Assembly (NCBI GenBank): GCA_900542555.1
Contig: UQNU01000015.1
Location: 1-40,135 of the forward strand
Length of the DNA: 40,135 bases
Source: an uncultured Collinsella sp.
GTDB lineage: Bacteria > Actinomycetota > Coriobacteriia > Coriobacteriales > Coriobacteriaceae
Reading direction: 5' to 3'
Shown: one piece after another, positions 26,620-33,241 of the stretch
Position numbering within the stretch: position 1 is the first letter of the stretch
How the letters are laid out: each line of letters opens with the position of its first letter
The notes under the pieces: model-generated
The model's input: only the letters and a program-made list of their open reading frames with translations
Database searches by the model: none
Told to the model about the DNA's origin: nothing
Program-made: the position numbers and the translations under genes

Positions 26620-27753
26620 CTAGCTCTTCTTTGCAGAGAGCATGAGCCTAATTTCCGGATGGGTGTATTCGTCGAACTCTTCCTTGGGCTCGGTGTCAAA
26701 GGCGTAGTACGACTTGATGGATTCGTCCTCCGTCTTGATGCTGATCTCCTCGTATAAGGATCCGGCCAAAAATGCCTGCTTAAACTCATCCGACAGGCTA
26801 CATGGCGCGAGGAGGTCAGGCGTGGCAACGGAAATGTCCAACCCGTTGAGCGGGGCGCAGAGCGTCGCGATATCCTGCTCGGCGCGGGCGAGGTTGTCTG
26901 CAAGGCTTGCCTCGGGGTCGATCTGACTGACGTAATCGACGTCCGTGAGCATGCCATCTGTATCGAAAGAAAGGTAGACATAGGCTGCCTGAGCGCCAAG
27001 GTCATTATCGCGCAGATAGCCGATAATGCGGTAGCCGTAGTCGTGATACGACTCGTATGGGTCGTCTGCCGCGACGCGTTCGCACACGGGCTCCAAGGCA
27101 TCTTGCGCGATGGCAAGCTGCTCGGCGGCCGCAGCCTTTCTTGCCTGAAGCTCGTTATTTCCCTGGACAAACTGCGGGATGTAGACGCCAAGCAGCACAA
27201 TGACGGGCAACACCGCGAGAGCCATGATCTGCTTCTTGACGCTTGGAATCGTCACGCCGTATGCGTTTGCCATGGCCTCGGCATTGCTCGAGGTCTCGGC
27301 CAGCACGTCTGCTGCCGTGGCGACTGCCCCCACGGCGCTGGCGACCTCGGCGGCACCTCCCAGGTCGCGCGCGAGATCGTTATCGCTGTTCTTGAGTAGG
27401 CGGCCGGCAGCTTGCGTGGCAAGCACACCGGCGACCTCCGCGGAGCGGTCTTTGTTGGTTTGGGCTACCGCAAGTCTGCTCTGCAACTCCTTCCACTGTT
27501 TGCCCTGCATTCCAAAGCGTGGCGCAAGGGCGCAATAGCAAAAGATGGCAAGTTCGATTACGGTGAGTGCGATGGCGGTATATATGCCCGCGGGTTGGAA
27601 TTCCTTTTGGTGGAACGCGATATCGTTGATCATTTGGAGCGGCAACATCAACAGGCATGCTACGAACGACATGACGAGTGCGGTCGCTGCGATTTTGGGG
27701 TATGTGCAGTACCGCTGGATGCGTTTCTTTTCTTGCTCGGTGAGTTGCTGCAT
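26620..27753 (-). CDS. Membrane protein of unknown function
   Basis: A 377-residue protein, not recognised. Seen: a charged N-terminus, two membrane helices at about 25-45 and 60-80, a cytoplasmic Ala-rich helical part (LGGAAEVASAVGAVATAADV), a third helix (IMALAVLPVIVLLGVYIPQF) at about 190-210, and a C-terminal outer domain of about 165 residues with acidic character (YHDYGYRIIGYLRDNDLGAQ). ATG 27753 has GAGG five bases upstream; ATG 27771 is an alternative. The long upstream open frame runs into a repeat element and is not coding. It converges with the ABC gene; no operon partner. Confidence 0.7.
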   Translation of the reverse strand: MQQLTEQEKKRIQRYCTYPKIAATALVMSFVACLLMLPLQMINDIAFHQKEFQPAGIYTAIALTVIELAIFCYCALAPRFGMQGKQWKELQSRLAVAQTNKDRSAEVAGVLATQAAGRLLKNSDNDLARDLGGAAEVASAVGAVATAADVLAETSSNAEAMANAYGVTIPSVKKQIMALAVLPVIVLLGVYIPQFVQGNNELQARKAAAAEQLAIAQDALEPVCERVAADDPYESYHDYGYRIIGYLRDNDLGAQAAYVYLSFDTDGMLTDVDYVSQIDPEASLADNLARAEQDIATLCAPLNGLDISVATPDLLAPCSLSDEFKQAFLAGSLYEEISIKTEDESIKSYYAFDTEPKEEFDEYTHPEIRLMLSAKKS

Positions 27754-27931
27754 GGGGGCCTCGACTCTCATCGTTTTTCGGGGGCGATGCGCACACGCTC
27801 TTGAGTATAGATGAGTGGAGGATGTCTGTTGTTCATACATAGCGGTCAACAGCGTGCTGTTGGTGATCGTTTGATCGCGAACGTCGTCTTTTGGAGCATG
27901 AAGCCGCTGCCGATGCCCACAAACAGCAAAT

Positions 27932-28091
27932 CGAAGGTGAATGGTTTCCCGCGAAGTGAACGACCTAATTTGGGCCCTTGAAGCACCCACGTTTTTCGAC
28001 GCTAAAACCGCAGGAATTGGCCTTCCAAAAGTGTCGATGCATCGAGGGTCCGATTTCACTCGTTCACTTCGCGGAAAACCATTCACCTTCG
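27932..28091. repeat. Intergenic palindromic repeat, copy 2 (160 bp)
   Basis: The outer arms of about 31 bases begin CGAAGGTGAATGGTTT and end AACCATTCACCTTCG and match with one mismatch; they contain GCGAAGTGAACG. The inner part has AAACCGCAGGAATTG and GTGTCGATGC as in the other copies. No transposase or open frame lies within it, so it is a MITE-like or REP-like element. Confidence 0.8.
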
Positions 28092-28140
28092 TTGCATGAG
28101 GCGCCGGATGGAAGGGTGATTATCGTCAAGCTGCTGCCTC

Positions 28141-28170
28141 TGCCTTGTGAATCATCTGGAGCACAAGGCA
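28141..28170. repeat. Short perfect hairpin
   Basis: TGCCTTGTG and CACAAGGCA form a 9-bp stem around a 12-base loop. It sits just before the degenerate palindrome at 28177 and 61 bases before the Dus start. Confidence 0.45.
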
Positions 28171-28176
28171 TAATGC

Positions 28177-28207
28177 ATGTAACAAGGGGGCGGTTCCTTT
28201 GTCACAT
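28177..28207. repeat. Degenerate copy of the GTGACAAAGGG palindrome
   Basis: ATGTAACAAGGGGG faces TTCCTTTGTCACAT; the right arm matches the perfect palindrome at 26346-26378 while the left arm has diverged. It ends 23 bases before the Dus start. Confidence 0.55.
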
Positions 28208-28230
28208 CCGTTGATATGAGAGAAGAGTAG

Positions 28231-29184
28231 ATGATTCTTTCGCTTGCCCCTATGGAGGGGATTACCGGGCATGTGTTCCGTCGCGTGCATGCGGAGTGCT
28301 TCGGTGCGCTCGATTGTTATTACACGCCGTTTTTGCCGCCGCCGCGGGTTGGCAACCGTTTTGGTGGCAAGGCGTTTAAGGAGATCGATCCTGCCAATAA
28401 CCAGGGGCTTAACGTAGTGCCTCAGCTGATGTCCAAGAACGCGGACGAGTTTGTGTGGGCGGCACAGGTGCTCGCCGACATGGGCTATCGCGAGGTCAAT
28501 CTCAACTTGGGTTGCCCCTCGGGGACGGTTGTCGCCAAGGGCAAGGGCTCGGGCTTTTTGCGCCACTTGGACGAGCTCGAAGTGTTCTTGAGCGATGTGT
28601 GCGAACGTTCGCCGTTGCCGGTGTCGGTAAAAACCAGGCTGGGGCTGGAGAGCGACGACGAATACGAGCGCGTGCTCGATCTGTATTGCCGCATACCGTT
28701 GGCAGAGCTGATCGTGCACCCGCGCGTACAAAAGGACCGCTATACGGGCACGCCGCGCAAGGAGTTTTATGGCGAGACGCTGGAGCGCGCGCCGTTTCCG
28801 GTGGCATACAACGGCGATATTTTTGATCTTGAGGACATGGATGCGCTGGTGGAGGCCTATCCCGGCACACGTCATGTAATGCTGGGGCGCGGCCTGCTCG
28901 CGAACCCCGCTCTGGCTCGCATGGTCAACGGCGGTCCTGCTGCCACGGCAGCCGAGCTGCAGCGTTTCCATGACACGCTGTTTGCTGCCTATGCAGAAGA
29001 GATTGGCGGTAACGCGGTCTTTCGCATGAAGGAGTGGTGGTTCTACGCCAAATGCGCCTTCGCCGACCCCGCTACCGTCCACAAGCTCGTGCGCAAGACT
29101 AAAAAGGTCGACGAATACCGCGCCGCCGTCGATCGTGTCTTTCGCGAACAGCCGCTTGCGCCCATAGCCCGCTTCCACGGCTAG
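28231..29184 (+). CDS. tRNA-dihydrouridine synthase family protein
   Basis: A 317-residue TIM-barrel flavoenzyme that should reduce specific uridines of tRNA to dihydrouridine with FMN and NADPH. Seen: the N-terminal FMN loop LAPMEGITGHVFR, the catalytic Cys95 in NLNLGCPSG, SVKTRLGLE, the His of LIVHPRVQKDRYTG, YNGDIFD and the phosphate-binding MLGRGLLANP. Length fits the Dus family. It stands alone between repeat elements; ATG at 28231 follows a weak GAGAAGAG site. Which uridine it modifies is not predictable from this. Confidence 0.85.
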   Translation: MILSLAPMEGITGHVFRRVHAECFGALDCYYTPFLPPPRVGNRFGGKAFKEIDPANNQGLNVVPQLMSKNADEFVWAAQVLADMGYREVNLNLGCPSGTVVAKGKGSGFLRHLDELEVFLSDVCERSPLPVSVKTRLGLESDDEYERVLDLYCRIPLAELIVHPRVQKDRYTGTPRKEFYGETLERAPFPVAYNGDIFDLEDMDALVEAYPGTRHVMLGRGLLANPALARMVNGGPAATAAELQRFHDTLFAAYAEEIGGNAVFRMKEWWFYAKCAFADPATVHKLVRKTKKVDEYRAAVDRVFREQPLAPIARFHG

Positions 29185-29275
29185 TTAGCCGTTGGGGACG
29201 TTCTTTAACGACTAGCTAGTCATCGGGGACGTTCTTTAACGACTGGTCATTTAAGAGCGTCCCCAATGACTATGG
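29185..29275. repeat. GGGGACGTTC repeat element, copy 1
   Basis: Two direct units of the form AGTCATNGGGGACGTTCTTTAACGACT (first unit slightly altered) are followed by one inverted unit TTTAAGAGCGTCCCCAATGACT. The second direct and the inverted unit can fold into a long hairpin. The same arrangement occurs at 36141-36222. It lies between converging genes and may act as a terminator. Confidence 0.75.
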
Positions 29276-29294
29276 GACGGACGGGATGCGCATA

Positions 29295-29540
29295 CTAGAG
29301 CAGGTTCTCCTGTACCCACGCGATGATGTCGCTCGATTCGTAGAGTGGTTTGCCGTCGATGAACAGGCAGGGAACCTGGCGTTTTCCGCCGACGGTGATG
29401 AGTGTCTGCTCGGCTTCGGTATCGGTCGAGATATTGCGCTCGGGAATGGTCACGCCGTTATCCGCCAGGAAGCGCTTCACCTTAATGCAATACGGGCAGC
29501 CGGTCATAACGTAGAGCATGAGCTCATGATTAGTAGCCAT
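29295..29540 (-). CDS. Glutaredoxin
   Basis: An 81-residue glutaredoxin/thioredoxin-fold protein. Redox motif CPYC (Cys15, Cys18) in LYVMTGCPYCIKVKRFL, the cis-Pro loop RQVPCLFIDG and the C-terminal SSDIIAWV glutathione-site segment are visible. The ATG at 29540 has GGAG seven bases upstream; the longer frame from 29579 lacks a site. It lies 51 bases after the XRE/TipAS regulator in the same direction, so they may form one transcript. Its reductant is uncertain because many coriobacteria lack glutathione. Confidence 0.85.
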   Translation of the reverse strand: MATNHELMLYVMTGCPYCIKVKRFLADNGVTIPERNISTDTEAEQTLITVGGKRQVPCLFIDGKPLYESSDIIAWVQENLL

Positions 29541-29591
29541 AGGTCTCCAATCGGTTGAGGTTTCGATTGAAATACCCAAAGCTGCCGCGGT

Positions 29592-30419
29592 CTATGCGCG
29601 GACCAGTGACGACTCGATGGCCTGGACCAGAAACGCCGTGGCTCCGGTGCCGTAGGGCTTGTCGTAGTAGTCAACAAAGCGCTGGTCGGCAAGATAGCCG
29701 TGGGCGAGGCCCAGGTACGCCTCGTCTTGGGGCTCGCATCCCCAGTTGAGAGCAATCCAGCGACGATGCATCGCGACAAGCTTACGAGCCTCGTTGCTCT
29801 CTGGGTCGCCAATGCCCATGGCAATCGAAAGCTGGCCCAGAACAGCGCGTTCAAGTTCCTTCATGTCGTTCCATGTCTCGGGGTCCATGTCCAGCAGCGC
29901 TTCGTTTGCTGCATCGATAGCCTCATCGCCATAGCGCGCCCGCGCTTCGGCGCCGTAGCGCTCCTCGTTTTCCTGCACGGTGTGCCAGCGTTCCAGTTGC
30001 GGCAGCACGGCGCCCATGAGCGAGACGGCTTCATCGAGCGACATGCCGGTGTTTTGTGCCAGCCGCGGGGCACAGTCCTCGATCATCGCCTCCATGGTGG
30101 TCTCGTAGGTGTACTGGCCGTGGTCGTAGCACCACTTGCAGTAATGATCGGTCGCGGCGCCCGCAGCATCGGTACCGCAGTCGTCGGGCGTGAGTATCAT
30201 GCCGCAGCTCTGGCAATAGTGCTCGGGCATTTCGAGCAGGTGAGACAGGGGCTCGTCGGTCACGGCGGCGATGAGCTTCATCATGTCGATGCCCGGTGTG
30301 ACCTCGCCGCGTTCCCAACGGCTGACGGCTTGGCGTGTGACGAAGAGCTTGGCGGCGAGCTGCTCCTGGGTAAGGTGATGGGCGCGACGGACAGCGATGA
30401 GCTTTTCTGCAAAGGCCAT
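29592..30419 (-). CDS. XRE regulator with zinc ribbon and TipAS-like domain
   Basis: A 275-residue fusion. Residues 5-60 are an XRE helix-turn-helix (LTQEQLAAKLFVTRQAVSRW). Residues 67-105 are a putative zinc-ribbon with Cys69, Cys72, Cys94 and Cys97 (YCQSCG..YCKWC). The last ~130 residues resemble the TipAS antibiotic-recognition fold (YGDEAIDAANEALLDMDPET, then GYLADQRFVDYYDKPYGTGA..FLVQAIES). In TipA, TipAS is fused to a MerR domain; here it joins an XRE domain through a metal site. It could sense a small molecule or metal/redox state and control the downstream glutaredoxin. The role is inference; the domain calls are fairly secure. Confidence 0.8.
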   Translation of the reverse strand: MAFAEKLIAVRRAHHLTQEQLAAKLFVTRQAVSRWERGEVTPGIDMMKLIAAVTDEPLSHLLEMPEHYCQSCGMILTPDDCGTDAAGAATDHYCKWCYDHGQYTYETTMEAMIEDCAPRLAQNTGMSLDEAVSLMGAVLPQLERWHTVQENEERYGAEARARYGDEAIDAANEALLDMDPETWNDMKELERAVLGQLSIAMGIGDPESNEARKLVAMHRRWIALNWGCEPQDEAYLGLAHGYLADQRFVDYYDKPYGTGATAFLVQAIESSLVRA

Positions 30420-30560
30420 GGTGGCTCCTTTCTGCTGGTTGATGGCTTAAGCATACGCGGCAGCAGGTGCCCTTCCAAGCAACCGTTGGTTGCACGACGG
30501 GGAACCGCGGCGAAGAATTGCGCGCAACGCCCCACACCTCCATGCCGTACAATGACCGGC

Positions 30561-31298
30561 ATGGAACCTATTGCACACATACATACCGATCTGCCGCAGA
30601 AGTTTGGCATTCCGCGCAACAGCTTTTTGGCGCCCCATCTGCAGGGACGCATTGTCTTTGAGCCGGAATTTGCCTCCAACGCAGCGGTCGAGGGTCTGGA
30701 CTCCTTCTCTCACCTATGGCTGCTGTGACGCTTCGAAAACGGAACGCCCGGCGGCACGGCTAAGGACATAGCTACCGATGCCAAGACGCAGGACAGGTCC
30801 GGCACCAATGCCAAGTGGTCGAAAACTGTGCGCCCGCCGCGTCTGGGTGGAGCCGAGCGCGTGGGCGTGTTTGCCACGCGCAGTCCGTTTCGCCCTAATC
30901 CCATTGGGCTTACCTGCGTCAAGCTCGACCGCATGGAGCTTACCGACGATGGTCCCATCATCCATGTGCTGGGGGCCGACCTGCGCGACGGCACGCCCAT
31001 CTACGACATCAAGCCCTACATTCCGTTTGCGGACTGCCACCCGGATGCGACCGGAGGCTGGATCGAGGATGCTCCGTGGCAAGAGCTCGATGTTGAGTTT
31101 CCGCAAGCACTGCAGGATATGGTCCCGCCCGCAAAGCTCCCCGGCTTGGTCGAGGTCCTTCGCCAAGACCCGCGCCGCGCGGGCAGCAAGCACGAGCCAA
31201 ACCGCGTTTATCACTTGGCTTACGCCGGGCTCGACATATCGTTTGCGGTCGATGAAACCCAGCTAACCGTAGTCGCCGTCAACGACGCGCAAGACTAA
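30561..31298 (+). pseudogene. tRNA m6t6A37 methyltransferase TrmO (TsaA), with in-frame UGA
   Basis: The frame of 245 codons reads MEPIAHIHTDLPQKFGIPRN at the start, then FSHLWLL, TGA (30726-30728), RFENGTPGG and on in the same phase through TVRPPRLGGAERVGVFATRS, the motif RSPFRPNPIGLTCVKLDR and NRVYHLAYAGLDISFAV to a normal end. This is the SAM-dependent TrmO family that N6-methylates t6A37 of a tRNA; length is close to E. coli TrmO. The UGA falls in the middle of a conserved strand where a hydrophobic or aromatic residue is expected, so it may be a TGG or TGC changed to TGA. Possible explanations are a fresh nonsense mutation, a base-calling error or read-through. ATG 30552 is an alternative start. 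Confidence 0.75.
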
Positions 31299-31410
31299 CC
31301 AGCCATTCGTCCGCACCCGTCAAATTAGGCGCCAAACCCCATCCCAAAATCGCCCACGCTGGTGGACAATAACGCCTACCAAAACAATCAACTTTGCATG
31401 GGAGCCCAGC

Positions 31411-32625
31411 ATGAAATACGACTTTAGCTCGCTTATCGACCGCCACGGCATGGACTCCATCGCCGTTGACTCCTGGGGCGAGATCCCCGGCATGGCTCCG
31501 AACGCACCCGACGAGGGCTTCGACCGCATTCCCATGTGGGTGGCCGACATGAATTTTGCCACGGTGCCCACGGTTCAGGAGTACATCATCAAGCGCGCTC
31601 AGCACCCCATGTTTGGCTACTTCAATCCGCGTCCCGAGTACTTCGACCGCATCATCGAATGGCAGAGCCGTCGCAACGGCGTTGAGGACTTGGCGCCGGA
31701 GCATATCGGCTACGAAAACGGCGTGCTGGGCGGTGTCGTGTCGACGCTACGCGCGTATGTCCAGCCAGGTGATGCGGTGCTAGTCCACAGCCCTACCTAC
31801 ATCGGCTTTACCAAGTCCATCGAGGCCGCGGGCTATCGTATTGTCCACAGCCCGCTTAAGCTCGACGACCAGGGCGTGTGGCGCATGGACTTTGAGGACA
31901 TGGAGCGCAAGCTCGCCCAAAACTACATCCATGCCGCGGTGTTCTGCTCGCCGCACAATCCCTGCGGCCGCGTATGGGAGCGCGACGAGATCGAGCGCGC
32001 CATGGACATCTATCGCCAGCACGATTGCGTGGTGATCTCGGACGAGATTTGGTCCGATATCATCCTGCCGGGACACAAGCACATCCCGACGCAGTCGGTG
32101 AGCGAGGATGCTCGCATGCGCACGGTTGCCCTCTACGCGCCCAGCAAGACGTTCAACCTGGCGGGCCTGGTCGGCAGCTACCACATCATCTACAACGAGA
32201 CGCTGCGCGACCGCGTGTGCGCCGTGTCCAACAAGACCCACTACAACGAGATGAACGTCCTCTCCATGCATGCGCTTATCGGTGCCTACCAGCCGCAGGG
32301 CTATGAGTGGGTTGATGAGCTCAACCAGGTGCTTGCCGGCAATATCGAGTACTTCTGCACGTATGCAGAAAAGCACTGGAAGGGCGTCGCGTTTTCGCGT
32401 CCGCAGGGCACGTACATGGTGTTTCTGGACTGCACCGAGTGGTGCCGCGAGCATGGCCGCGATATTCAGTGGTTGCTCGACGAGGGGGCGCGCGTGGGCG
32501 TGGGGTATCAGGACGGCCGCCCGTTCCACGGGCCCTGCCACATTCGCGTGAATCTGGCGCTGCCGCTTTCGCGCGTGAGGGAAGCGTGCGACCGCCTGGA
32601 CCGCTACGTTTTTAATGCACGGTAA
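31411..32625 (+). CDS. MalY/PatB-family PLP aminotransferase (cystathionine beta-lyase type)
   Basis: A 404-residue PLP enzyme of fold type I. Visible family points: MWVADMNFA near the start, FGYFNPRPEYFDRIIEWQSR (substrate loop), YENGVLGGVVS, SPHNPCGRVW, ISDEIWSDI (PLP ring Asp) and Lys246 in APSKTFNLAGL, which forms the aldimine, and HIRVNLALP with the carboxylate Arg. These are typical of PatB/MalY C-S lyases that cleave cystathionine or cysteine S-conjugates to pyruvate, ammonia and a thiol. GGGAG lies upstream of the ATG. Monocistronic with its own terminator. The true substrate cannot be told here. Confidence 0.85.
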   Translation: MKYDFSSLIDRHGMDSIAVDSWGEIPGMAPNAPDEGFDRIPMWVADMNFATVPTVQEYIIKRAQHPMFGYFNPRPEYFDRIIEWQSRRNGVEDLAPEHIGYENGVLGGVVSTLRAYVQPGDAVLVHSPTYIGFTKSIEAAGYRIVHSPLKLDDQGVWRMDFEDMERKLAQNYIHAAVFCSPHNPCGRVWERDEIERAMDIYRQHDCVVISDEIWSDIILPGHKHIPTQSVSEDARMRTVALYAPSKTFNLAGLVGSYHIIYNETLRDRVCAVSNKTHYNEMNVLSMHALIGAYQPQGYEWVDELNQVLAGNIEYFCTYAEKHWKGVAFSRPQGTYMVFLDCTEWCREHGRDIQWLLDEGARVGVGYQDGRPFHGPCHIRVNLALPLSRVREACDRLDRYVFNAR

Positions 32626-32635
32626 GCGTGCGCTG

Positions 32636-32677
32636 CATGTGGGGCCTTCTGCCAAGTTGGCTAGAAGGCCCCACATG
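32636..32677 (+). terminator. Hairpin terminator after the aminotransferase gene
   Basis: CATGTGGGGCCTTCT pairs exactly with AGAAGGCCCCACATG across a 12-base loop. T residues after it are few, so it could stop transcription from both sides. Confidence 0.7.
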
Positions 32678-32719
32678 GTAAAGCATCTGTAGCAATTGGG
32701 CGCAGACCTGCTGAGAGGC

Positions 32720-33199
32720 TTACTTTTCTTGAATCTGCTTGCCGCAAAGATGCTCAATCGTAATCTCGTAGAGCTGGACGCCCTTAATGTCCTTGGCGAT
32801 TTCCTCTTCGACCTCCTCGGCAGAAGGGTAGTACTTAAGGGCGAGCTGGCGGACTTTGTCCTCGATAAACGCGGGGGTGTCATTCGCCAGGCGACAGCGG
32901 CCAAAGACCACGGTGCTCATAACGTAGGGAGCCCAGTCGCCGTCCTGGTACCACTCGTTGCCGTAAACGGTAAAGCAGACCTTGTCATCGCGCTTGAGTG
33001 CGTCGACCTTGTGGCCGGCCTTGGCGCCATGGAAATAAATCTTGTCGTGCTCGGCGTCAAAGAAGTAGTTGACGGGAATGGCGTACGGGTAGCCATCGTC
33101 GCCGTTGACGGCAAAGACGCCGCGCTTGCAGGTGGCGAGCAGTTTGCGCGCTTCCTCGTCGGTGATGGCGCGTTTCTTTCGACGTAAGGGCCTAAACAT
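32720..33199 (-). CDS. Pyridoxamine 5'-phosphate oxidase-family protein
   Basis: A 159-residue split-barrel FMN-binding protein. Seen: a basic N-terminus, EEARKLLATCKRGVFAVNGD, then DGYPYAIPVNYFFDAEHDKI and YFHGAKAGHKVDALKRDDKV (FMN phosphate-binding His/Lys region), CFTVYGNEWYQDG and a helical C-terminal tail. This matches the NimA-like/PPOx group, often found in gut anaerobes and linked in some members to nitro-drug reduction; the reaction here is unknown. ATG 33199 has AGGAAG upstream. It lies 42 bases after the hybrid kinase locus stop on the same strand's far side; no operon evident. Confidence 0.8.
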   Translation of the reverse strand: MFRPLRRKKRAITDEEARKLLATCKRGVFAVNGDDGYPYAIPVNYFFDAEHDKIYFHGAKAGHKVDALKRDDKVCFTVYGNEWYQDGDWAPYVMSTVVFGRCRLANDTPAFIEDKVRQLALKYYPSAEEVEEEIAKDIKGVQLYEITIEHLCGKQIQEK

Positions 33200-33241
33200 C
33201 GTTGGCTTCCTTTCTGGTCGTGCGTGGTGGTTGAGCACAAA

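Larger units (their letters stand above)
27754..28230. other. Repeat-rich intergenic region before the Dus gene
   Basis: No gene is seen in these 477 bases. They hold the second copy of the long palindromic repeat (27932-28091), a 9-bp hairpin (28141-28170) and a degenerate GTGACAAAGGG palindrome (28177-28207). Promoters for the two diverging genes must lie here but none stands out. Confidence 0.6.

Noticed and set aside
26379..28100. Possible CRISPR array from repeated short motifs
   Set aside because: The motifs are arms of palindromes, not evenly spaced direct repeats with unique spacers, and no cas genes are near.
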